This document shows positions 34,418 through 41,919 of a stretch of DNA of 64,000 nt, in pieces. The notes beneath the pieces are model-generated. The model was not told where the DNA came from and did no database searches. It worked only from the letters and a program-made list of their open reading frames with translations. Origin of the DNA: G963663315 sp963665165. GTDB lineage: Bacteria > Pseudomonadota > Gammaproteobacteria > Arenicellales > Poriferihabitantaceae. A program made the position numbers and the translations under genes. Each line of letters opens with the position of its first letter. The stretch's first letter is position 1. The stretch lies in contig OY761989.1 of assembly GCA_963665165.1 (NCBI GenBank), forward strand, positions 1,550,001 through 1,614,000, written 5' to 3'.

Positions 34418-35953
34418 ATGAATATAATAGATGAAAACCCTCGAATCAGGGAACAAAACACCAAAATAGAAAACGAATCCGAAGAATCATCCGACAATCC
34501 CTCCAGCGATTCCCGAAGAGAATTTATCAAGGCATCCACGGTCGCGAGTGTCGCGCTGGCCATGCCCGCGATCATCACTTCGGATTTTGCCAGTGCGCAG
34601 AGCGGTGGGCCGGTCAAAATCGGCCATCTGGAAGATCTTTCCGGGAATCTGGCCGTGTATGGCTTGCAGAAAGACCACGCCGCCCAACTCGCTGTCGCGG
34701 AAATCAATGCTGGACTAACACTGAAAGGCGGCCCCATCGGATCAGGAGGAGTGGGGGTTTTCGGTTCCACCGCCACCCAACCGCCATTGATGGGTACGGG
34801 ATCGGGCGACCTGAACTATCTGGATGATGGCGGTGATCGCTCAAACGAAACTGTGGCTTATGTTGAGGATGACGAGATTCTTGTCGAATCCGGTGATGAC
34901 GGAATTCTGGGACGACCGGTCGAATTGCTGAATCTGGATGGACAATCAAACAACAATATCTGGCAACAGCTTACCCGGAAACTGATTCAGGGTGACAAGG
35001 TTGACTGTCTGGTTGCGGGCTTCACGAGTGCAGAACGCGAAGCCATTCGTCCGATCGTCGATCAGTTCAATCAATTGTACATATACACCAATCAGTACGA
35101 GGGTGGAGTGGCGGATGCCAATACCTTCTGTACGGGAGCCATTTGCGAGCAGCAGGTCATTCCTGTCGTTGACTATATGGTTAAGAAATTCGGTCCGAGG
35201 ATTTATACCATCGCTGCGGACTACAATTTCGGACAACTCACCGCCGCCTGGACCAAAGCGACTGCGCCACTGGTCGGAGGAGAGATTATCGAAGAGGAAT
35301 TCGTGCCGCTTGAAGTCTCCAACTTCAGTACGTCTATTGCTCGTATCCAGGCAGCCAAGCCAGACTGGATATTTACGCTGCTGGTGGGTTCGAACCAATC
35401 CAACTACTATCCGCAAGCCGCCGCCGCTGGCCTGGAATATCCAATGGCATCCACTGTGAACATGGCCCAGGGCTATGAACACAGGCGTTTTTCAACTCCA
35501 TCGCTGAACAGGATGCACAATTGCGTAAACTACATTGAAGAGATCCCGACCAAACGCAATCGTGATTTTGTGAAACGATGGTACGAAATGTTCCCGGATG
35601 ATCCTTACATCGGACAAATGGCGCAAAACACCTATTTCTCCGTGCATTTGTATGCGAAAGCAGCCCGACTGGCTGGCACAACCGAGCAGGAAGCGGTCAA
35701 ACGCGCTCTCGAAACCGGAATGACCATCGAGGCGCCTGAAGGAGCCGTATTCATGGAGCCGGCCACTCATCATGCCGGTCACTGCATTCGTCTGGCGGTT
35801 GCTGACGAAAATCATCATGTCAGCTTCCTCAGGGAATGGCCGATGATCACGCCCTGGTGGTTACAGCGAATGGGAGTGAATCTGGTCGGTAAAAAAGAGT
35901 ACAAGCAGTACATCCCGGACGAAGACCCTTATTTCACGATGTTCAGTAATTAA
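34418..35953 (+). CDS. Urea/short-chain amide ABC transporter substrate-binding protein (UrtA/FmdD-like)
   Basis: A 511-residue type I periplasmic binding protein. A twin-arginine signal is visible at about residues 33-60 (SRREFIKASTVASVAL... ending FASAQ). The mature domain begins VKIGHLEDLSGNLAVYGLQK. A glycine/aspartate-rich insertion of about 55 residues separates AVAEINAG from DGILGRPVELL; in ordinary UrtA proteins these motifs are adjacent. The start is the ATG at 34418 (TTG at 34406 is in frame). It is followed by a perfect hairpin and the permease genes. Confidence 0.85.
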   Translation: MNIIDENPRIREQNTKIENESEESSDNPSSDSRREFIKASTVASVALAMPAIITSDFASAQSGGPVKIGHLEDLSGNLAVYGLQKDHAAQLAVAEINAGLTLKGGPIGSGGVGVFGSTATQPPLMGTGSGDLNYLDDGGDRSNETVAYVEDDEILVESGDDGILGRPVELLNLDGQSNNNIWQQLTRKLIQGDKVDCLVAGFTSAEREAIRPIVDQFNQLYIYTNQYEGGVADANTFCTGAICEQQVIPVVDYMVKKFGPRIYTIAADYNFGQLTAAWTKATAPLVGGEIIEEEFVPLEVSNFSTSIARIQAAKPDWIFTLLVGSNQSNYYPQAAAAGLEYPMASTVNMAQGYEHRRFSTPSLNRMHNCVNYIEEIPTKRNRDFVKRWYEMFPDDPYIGQMAQNTYFSVHLYAKAARLAGTTEQEAVKRALETGMTIEAPEGAVFMEPATHHAGHCIRLAVADENHHVSFLREWPMITPWWLQRMGVNLVGKKEYKQYIPDEDPYFTMFSN

Positions 35954-35978
35954 GGTCAGGTTATAACCCGCATCTATC

Positions 35979-36010
35979 CTCGGCGCATGATTATGCGCCG
36001 AGCGATTTTT
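35979..36010 (+). terminator. Perfect hairpin with U-tract between binding-protein and permease genes
   Basis: CTCGGCGCAT (35979-35988) and ATGCGCCGAG (35993-36002) form a perfect 10-bp stem with a GATT loop, followed by CGATTTTT. It resembles a leaky terminator or a 3'-end stabiliser, either of which would raise the binding protein relative to the membrane subunits. Confidence 0.65.
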
Positions 36011-36033
36011 CCGGTATTATTTATGGAGTGTCC

Positions 36034-36909
36034 ATGGATCTAGTGCCCTTGCTGGTCAGTCTTCTGTATCAGGGACTTACGATCGCTGCATTTCTGATCC
36101 TGTGCTCGATCGGACTGATGATCATCCTTGGAATGATGAATATCATCAATCTGGCGCATGGCGAGATCATGATGATTGGCGCTTATGTTTCAACCATCCT
36201 GGTCAGTAGTGGTCTGCCCTTTTTTGCAACCCTTCCGGTTTGTTTCATTGTGGGTTGCCTGACCGGATATCTGATTGAACAACTCTTTATCCGGCACCTC
36301 TATGATCGACTCCTGTCCGCCCTGGTCGTAACCTGGGGCCTGGGCCTGATACTGGCCCAGGGCACTCTGCTGATCTTCGGACCTTTCATGCCGTCAATCG
36401 AAATTCCATTCGGGTCGATCCAGTATGGAGATTTCACTTTTTCGGTTTACCAGATCTTTCTGGTTGCAGTCGCATTCGGGACCCTGCTGGGATTGCATAT
36501 TCTCTTCCACAAAACTCCGATCGGCCTCAAGACGAGAGCGACCATGCAACTACCCGAAGTGGCCCGCACCATTGGAATTGACCAGCATTTAATGTATTCG
36601 CTGACTTTTTCCTTTGGTTCGGGTCTGGCGGCATTTGCCGGTGGAGTGCTTGCGCCAACCACGACGATCGCTCCTTTCATGGGAACCCAGTTCGTAGCGC
36701 CCGCTTTCATAACCGTGGTCGTTGGCGGCGCTCACAACATTATTACCGGCACCCTCTACAGCGCCACCGCCCTCACTGCGGTAAAGACTCCCGTCGGCAT
36801 GTTTCTGGGGGCATTTGCCGGAACCGTCGGCCTGTTCGTCGCGGCCCTGATCCTGATCCGGCTTTGTCCGAATGGATTGTCCAGTATCAAGGTCTTTCGG
36901 ACGAGATGA
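36034..36909 (+). CDS. Urea/amide ABC transporter permease, UrtB/LivH-like
   Basis: A 291-residue membrane permease with about eight hydrophobic helices, beginning MDLVPLLVSLLYQGLTIAAF. The LivH-family signature GMMNIINLAHGEIMMIGAY is at about residues 30-50. The coupling region contains RATMQLPEVARTIGIDQHLM. The ATG at 36034 has TGGAG nine bases upstream; a GTG two codons earlier is in frame. It ends ATGA, overlapping the second permease. Confidence 0.88.
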   Translation: MDLVPLLVSLLYQGLTIAAFLILCSIGLMIILGMMNIINLAHGEIMMIGAYVSTILVSSGLPFFATLPVCFIVGCLTGYLIEQLFIRHLYDRLLSALVVTWGLGLILAQGTLLIFGPFMPSIEIPFGSIQYGDFTFSVYQIFLVAVAFGTLLGLHILFHKTPIGLKTRATMQLPEVARTIGIDQHLMYSLTFSFGSGLAAFAGGVLAPTTTIAPFMGTQFVAPAFITVVVGGAHNIITGTLYSATALTAVKTPVGMFLGAFAGTVGLFVAALILIRLCPNGLSSIKVFRTR

Positions 36910-37940
36910 ATCTACTGAAACTATTCCTTGGCCCCAGGGATCTGGGGCAAACCAAAGCATCCGGACTGGTCATTGCCGCCTTTGTACTGTTTCTTTTTGC
37001 CTTGCCGGCATTAATCAGTGATTACGAAGCGATGAATTTCGCATATTTTCTCGCCAACGTTCCGCTGGGCCTCAGCATGGCATTGATCTGGGGATATTGC
37101 GGGGTACTCAGTTTTGGTCAGGTTGCTTTCTTTGGAATCGCCGGCTACTTCTATGGCATGGTCGCTGGCAACATGGTGGGAATCCCGGGGTCGGAAATTA
37201 TCGGCGTCTTCACCGCCGTGGGAATGAGTGTCTTCGTGTCCGCCATCCTGGCTTATTTCCTGTTCTTTGCTCGTGTCGAGAACTGGATTATCCCGGTTAT
37301 TACGTTAGTGTTTACGTTGCTTCTTGAAACATTCCTGGCGCAAACCGCCGGCTACCAGTGGCGGGTCGGCACTGTTCTTCTGGGCGGCTACAACGGCATG
37401 ACCGGGATACCGTCCATGCGCTTCTTTTCCGGCGACCCGCTCTATGGATACAGTTTCTACTACTATGCATTGGGGTTTGTTACGATACTGTTCGTAGGCC
37501 TGCGGCTGTTCATCAACTCGAAATATGGTCTGGTTGTCGTCGCAATGCGCGAGGATCTGCAAAGAACCGAGTTGCTGGGCTACGACGTGAGAGTGTGGCA
37601 GTTCGGGGTTTTCCTCCTGGCTGCGGCGCTGGCTTCATTCAGCGGGATCCTTTACGTACAGTGGGGAAACTACATCACGCCTACCCAGCTCGGACTCGTG
37701 GCGGCAGCGCAACCGGTTATCTGGGCTGCAATCGGCGGGCGCTCCAGCCTGTTCGCAGTGTTCGTTGCCACGGTTTTGATGACCTGGTTCGCTTTTACGC
37801 TATCCACACAAGGCAACCAGTTGTCGCTGGTGTTTATCGGCGCCGCGACGGTAGTCGCCATCATGCTGTTCAAGGATGGGGTGGTCGTTTCAATCTGGAA
37901 GAAAGTTTCAGCGCTGATTGGCGCCGATCGCAAGACCTGA
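36906..37940 (+). CDS. Urea/amide ABC transporter permease, UrtC/LivM-like
   Basis: A 344-residue LivM-family permease with eight to ten hydrophobic helices. SMALIWGYCGVLSFGQVAFF is the characteristic conserved helix, and the coupling helix is VAMREDLQRTELLGYDVRVW. The ATG at 36906 overlaps the stop of the first permease. Together the two permeases would form the heterodimeric membrane channel of a hydrophobic-amino-acid/amide-type importer. Confidence 0.88.
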   Translation: MNLLKLFLGPRDLGQTKASGLVIAAFVLFLFALPALISDYEAMNFAYFLANVPLGLSMALIWGYCGVLSFGQVAFFGIAGYFYGMVAGNMVGIPGSEIIGVFTAVGMSVFVSAILAYFLFFARVENWIIPVITLVFTLLLETFLAQTAGYQWRVGTVLLGGYNGMTGIPSMRFFSGDPLYGYSFYYYALGFVTILFVGLRLFINSKYGLVVVAMREDLQRTELLGYDVRVWQFGVFLLAAALASFSGILYVQWGNYITPTQLGLVAAAQPVIWAAIGGRSSLFAVFVATVLMTWFAFTLSTQGNQLSLVFIGAATVVAIMLFKDGVVVSIWKKVSALIGADRKT

Positions 37941-37949
37941 AAGACGAAC

Positions 37950-38657
37950 ATGGAAACCATCCTGCGGACACACAACCTCAACAAGAATTTCGGGGGAGTC
38001 CCGGCGCTGGTTGATGTCAATCTGGCGATTAAACAGAACGAGATCCGATGCCTGATCGGGCCCAATGGGGCTGGAAAATCAACCCTGTTCAAGGTTCTTT
38101 GCTGCCTGATCAAGCCCGATTCCGGGACAATCGAATTAAATGGCGAAGACATTACACGAATCTCGCCAAGCGCACGCGCACGGCGCGGTCTCGGCCTCGC
38201 ATTTCAGACGATCAGTGCGTATGGTCAACTTTCGGTCAAAGAGAATCTTCTGATTGCGTCCCGCATGCATTCGCTGACTCAAACGAACGAACTCGTTGAA
38301 GAGATTGCCGATCAGCTTGATTTTGATATGAATCGCTCGACCAGCGCATCCGAGCTGCCCCACCATGAGCTGCAATGGCTGGAGATTCTGATGGTAATCA
38401 AGAACGGCGCAACGGTTGGATTGCTGGATGAACCCACGGCGGGTCTTGCGGAGAGAGAAACCGAAATGACCGCAAACACGATCAAGATCTGTCAACAACA
38501 CGGTCTTACCATTCTGGTAGTGGAACACGACCTTAAATTCATCAAACAGATTGCCGAGACTGTGACCGTGATGCAGCAGGGTGGAGTATTTTTTGAAGGC
38601 TCCCTGCAGGCGGTTCTGGATAACGAAGATGTCAAGAATATCTACCTCGGTCGCTGA
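37950..38657 (+). CDS. Urea/amide ABC transporter ATPase, UrtD/LivG-like, with degenerate signature motif
   Basis: A 235-residue ATPase. Walker A GPNGAGKST and Walker B VGLLDEPTAG are intact, and the H-loop is VVEHDLKF. The ABC signature, normally LSHGQ or LSGGQ in this family, reads ELPHHELQWLEI, with Ser and Gly replaced by Pro and His. One of the two composite ATP sites with the partner ATPase should therefore be weak or inactive. It begins ten bases after the second permease. Confidence 0.87.
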   Translation: METILRTHNLNKNFGGVPALVDVNLAIKQNEIRCLIGPNGAGKSTLFKVLCCLIKPDSGTIELNGEDITRISPSARARRGLGLAFQTISAYGQLSVKENLLIASRMHSLTQTNELVEEIADQLDFDMNRSTSASELPHHELQWLEILMVIKNGATVGLLDEPTAGLAERETEMTANTIKICQQHGLTILVVEHDLKFIKQIAETVTVMQQGGVFFEGSLQAVLDNEDVKNIYLGR

Positions 38658-38661
38658 AAGC

Positions 38662-39384
38662 ATGGATCAGGCCGCTGAAATCGAGACCCACGGGCTAAGT
38701 AGCGGTTACGGTACCGCCGAGGTGGTGCGGGGAGTCTCGTTTCGCCTGGAGCATGGCCAGATACTGGGGATTATCGGGCGCAACGGAGTCGGAAAAACTA
38801 CGCTGGTCAAAACCATTATCGGTTTGATTCCGGCGATGAAAGGTTCCGTCCACATCCGCAACCGGGAAGTCACCCACGTACAGGCTCACCTGATCGCTCA
38901 AATGGGGGTCGGTTATGTGCCCCAGGGGCGCGGTGTATTCCCGCGTATGACCGTAAGAGAGCACCTGACTCTGGGTGGATACCTCATCCCGGATACAACG
39001 ATCAGGGAAAAATATATCCATCTCATCTACACGGCTTTCCCGATCCTGAAGGAACGAGGCAACCAGCTCGCAGGCTCACTGAGTGGTGGAGAACAGGAAA
39101 TGCTTGCGATTGGCAGAGCGGTCTCCGGTGGCGCCTCAATACTGATCCTTGATGAACCAAGCGAAGGCATACAACCCAATATCATTAACGAAATCGGCGA
39201 AGTGATTCTACAGTTAAAAGCGGAGATGGGCCTGTCCGTCATCCTGATAGATCAAAATGCCGCCCTGATATCAGCCTGTGTAGATCAGGCGTACGCAATG
39301 AACAAGGGCGAAATCATCTCTACGATGACTGCCGAGGAAGTGCAGGATGAAAGCCGTCTGACAGAAGTACTGTCCCTGCTCTGA
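38662..39384 (+). CDS. Urea/amide ABC transporter ATPase, UrtE/LivF-like
   Basis: A 240-residue ATPase from the ATG at 38662 (MDQAAEIETHGLSSGYG), four bases after the previous gene. Walker A is GRNGVGKT, the signature LSGGEQEMLAIGRA and Walker B LILDEPSEG, all intact. GYVPQGRGVFPRMTVREHL is typical of UrtE/LivF. It would pair with the degenerate UrtD-like subunit to energise the two permeases. Confidence 0.88.
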   Translation: MDQAAEIETHGLSSGYGTAEVVRGVSFRLEHGQILGIIGRNGVGKTTLVKTIIGLIPAMKGSVHIRNREVTHVQAHLIAQMGVGYVPQGRGVFPRMTVREHLTLGGYLIPDTTIREKYIHLIYTAFPILKERGNQLAGSLSGGEQEMLAIGRAVSGGASILILDEPSEGIQPNIINEIGEVILQLKAEMGLSVILIDQNAALISACVDQAYAMNKGEIISTMTAEEVQDESRLTEVLSLL

Positions 39385-39395
39385 ACAAAGCTCAA

Positions 39396-39506
39396 ACCAA
39401 AAGGAGAAAAGCCGTGAAAATCATTTCACGAGGAGATTCAAAAGACCGGGTATCGGATTTTCGCTTGCCTGATTCTCGAGGTTATCGTTATACTTGCACC
39501 CATTGA
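39396..39506 (+). pseudogene. Decayed duplicate of the formamidase 5' end (30-codon remnant)
   Basis: The 60 bases 39396-39455 align without gaps to 39580-39639, the ribosome binding site and first 14 codons of the intact formamidase, at 47 of 60 positions. The remnant still has AGGAG, a GTG at 39414 in the homologous place and the shared codons for DxVS. After about 15 codons the similarity fades, and the frame stops at 39506. It encodes a 30-residue peptide (MKIISRGDSKDRVSDFR...). It could be a relic of a tandem duplication, or less likely a retained leader peptide. Confidence 0.6.
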
Positions 39507-39597
39507 TTCTTCGCCTGATAAGGCACGGCCTCAAAGTTCAGACCGTCGCTGTTCGGCGCGTCTTCTTTCATAACTGTCGACCAAGAGGAGGAAAGCC

Positions 39598-40614
39598 ATG
39601 GAAATGATTACACAGGTATATCCAAATGACTGGGTATCGTCGGATTCAATCATGTCCAAAAAGGGAGTTGCCAAAACTGCGACCGGCAAGGTGCGTCATT
39701 TATCCGCTGAGCTTCAGGGAAATTATGTCTACACAATCGGTCCATACAGCGACCCGGTTATTGAAGTGGAACCAGGGGATACGGTCGTTGTCGAGACGCA
39801 GGATGCATTCGAAGGAGCGATCAAATCAGAAAGAGACAAACCTTCAGAACTTCTCAGGATGCCATTCCTGAACCCGCAGGCGGGGCCGATTATGGTGCGC
39901 GGGTCAGAACCCGGGGACACCCTCTGTGTTCATATAGAGAAAATGGTTCCGCGTGGAGATCAGCCCAGAGGCACCTGCTGCCTGATCCCGGAGTTCGGCG
40001 CCCTCACCGGCACCAATCTTACCGCGACCCTGAACGAACCGTTACCGGAAATCGTCCGGAAAATCGATGTTGACGAAGAGATTGTCCACTGGAACGACAA
40101 AATCAAGTTTCCGTACCGGCCTCACATCGGCACTCTGAGCTGCTCACCAGAGATCGACTCGATCAATTCGCTGACCCCCGACGCTCATGGCGGCAACATG
40201 GACCTTCCTGACATGGGTCCGGGAACTGTAACCTATCTTCCTGTCCGGACAGAGGGCGCCAGGCTGTTCATTGGCGATGCCCACGCCTGCCAGGGAGACG
40301 GAGAGGTCTGTGGGGTCGCGGTTGAATACCCGACTTATACCACCATAACGGTCGACCTGATCAAGGATCATCCGATTGAGTGGCCACGTCTGGAGAGCGA
40401 AGATTTCATCATGGCAATCGGAAGCGCCCGCCCCCTGGAGGACGCGGGACGTATTGCCTACCGGGAGTTGGTCTACTGGCTCGAGAACGAATACGGTTTC
40501 AATCGTTACGACGCATATATGATGCTCAGTCAGTGCGGGAAAGTTCGTCTCGGAAACTTTGTCGATCCCAAGTACACGATCGGGGCGGCTATGCCGAAGC
40601 GTTATCTGATCTGA
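39598..40614 (+). CDS. fmdA: Acetamidase/formamidase family amidohydrolase
   Basis: A 338-residue FmdA/AmdA-family enzyme that hydrolyses formamide or acetamide to ammonia and formate or acetate. Family motifs are clear: DAHGGNMDLPDMGPGTVTYL, RLFIGDAHACQGDGEVCGVA and, near the end, YMMLSQCGKVRLGNFVDP. AGGAGG lies eight bases before the ATG. It closes the transporter operon, so the imported substrate is probably a short amide. It overlaps the convergent downstream gene by 13 bases with no terminator visible. Confidence 0.88.
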   Translation: MEMITQVYPNDWVSSDSIMSKKGVAKTATGKVRHLSAELQGNYVYTIGPYSDPVIEVEPGDTVVVETQDAFEGAIKSERDKPSELLRMPFLNPQAGPIMVRGSEPGDTLCVHIEKMVPRGDQPRGTCCLIPEFGALTGTNLTATLNEPLPEIVRKIDVDEEIVHWNDKIKFPYRPHIGTLSCSPEIDSINSLTPDAHGGNMDLPDMGPGTVTYLPVRTEGARLFIGDAHACQGDGEVCGVAVEYPTYTTITVDLIKDHPIEWPRLESEDFIMAIGSARPLEDAGRIAYRELVYWLENEYGFNRYDAYMMLSQCGKVRLGNFVDPKYTIGAAMPKRYLI

Positions 40615-41771
40615 TTTTTGAAATGACCGGCGAAATACCTCGCCTGCTGCACGATCATCCCGACCCCGACCAGCGTCAGCGCCAGGTTGATGAAGCCGCC
40701 GACCCACGGAATATTCACAACAAGCAGGATGACTACAAGTCCCGACAGCAGGGTCAACGGATAATTGTTCATGCGTTTGAGCGGTCCGGGTAACAATCGG
40801 CCGATAAATGAAGCCAGCAGGATCTTGGCAAAGTAAACCGCCAGCAACAGCAGGAAAAAGCCGATTACGGTAAAAGGCAGGCCGACCAGGGTCGCGGCGC
40901 TGACCAGCATGAAAACCGGCAGGGCCACCGCCGTCAGCAGCCCGATTCCGAATGCCTTGAGCCCTTCGGTCGTGTTACCGATGTCGAGCCTGCGAAGACA
41001 GGGCACACACCATAACAGAACCAGCCCGGCAACGAAGGCGCTGCCCAGGCGAAACAACTGCAACAGGTAATAACCGCCTGCTGCATGTCCGTCACGTGAT
41101 TCGGAATACGTCTTGCTGGAATGGACCTTCACCTCGCCGCCAACCGTTGAGGCCGCCGATTGTTGCAAGGCATTGTCCCGGTCCGTTCGCAGCGAGAGGT
41201 CACCGCCAATCCGGGCCTCGTTCAACAGGTGGACACGACGGGCAAACACATCCAGGTCCCGACCGACCATTCCACTGACTTCAAGCTTCTCGGCGAACGT
41301 CAGGACATCCTGTTCGATTTGACCGGCAATCCCCGCCCGTCTTGCAGCGATCATGGCATTTCCGGCAATTTGTGTGGCAGGGTCGATACGGACACCTTCA
41401 CCCGCGCCCCAAAGATCACCGGACACGGTCGCGTTGATGAGGTCCATGGACGCTCCGGCGCCCAGTATCATTCCTCCGACCTGTCCCTGAACCGTGACAT
41501 CTTCCGCGAAGGCAACCAGATTGCCGCCGATACTGCCGCGAACCACGACCCGCCGGGCGAACGCGAACAGATCCTTCGTGATCACGCCGTCAATCACCAC
41601 GGCCTCCCCTGCGGCGACCAGCGTATCGTCAATGGTCTGCCCTTTCGGGACCGTCACTGTGGATTCACCAAAGCGGCGCTCAAGCGCGTTTGCGCCTGGC
41701 GTGAACAATGCCGCGGCGAGTGTCAATATGAAAAGTCCGGCAACCAGACAGGTCGTTCTCTGGTCAGTCAT
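40602..41771 (-). CDS. Exported bactofilin-like (polymer-forming) membrane protein
   Basis: A 389-residue protein from the ATG at 41771 (MTDQRTTCLVAGL). A signal peptide ends near GANALE. About residues 35-200 are a run of short repeats such as VVVRGSIGGNLVAFAEDVTV and VQGQVGGMILG, a bactofilin-type beta-helix pattern. The C-terminal 170 residues hold about four or five hydrophobic helices, beginning LGSAFVAGLVLLWCVPCLRR. Classical bactofilins are cytoplasmic, so this architecture would put the polymer-like domain outside the cytoplasmic membrane. Function unknown. Confidence 0.75.
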   Translation of the reverse strand: MTDQRTTCLVAGLFILTLAAALFTPGANALERRFGESTVTVPKGQTIDDTLVAAGEAVVIDGVITKDLFAFARRVVVRGSIGGNLVAFAEDVTVQGQVGGMILGAGASMDLINATVSGDLWGAGEGVRIDPATQIAGNAMIAARRAGIAGQIEQDVLTFAEKLEVSGMVGRDLDVFARRVHLLNEARIGGDLSLRTDRDNALQQSAASTVGGEVKVHSSKTYSESRDGHAAGGYYLLQLFRLGSAFVAGLVLLWCVPCLRRLDIGNTTEGLKAFGIGLLTAVALPVFMLVSAATLVGLPFTVIGFFLLLLAVYFAKILLASFIGRLLPGPLKRMNNYPLTLLSGLVVILLVVNIPWVGGFINLALTLVGVGMIVQQARYFAGHFKNQIR

Positions 41772-41919
41772 GATCGTTTCCGTTGGGTACGGGATTATCC
41801 GGGACATTATGCAAGGCAGAGTATGTGGCCTGCTGGATTGCCTGTCAACTCATAACAGATCGCATCCATGACGGCGAATCGGTAGTACAATATGCCCGCA
41901 TCCTTGATTACGATTGAAA

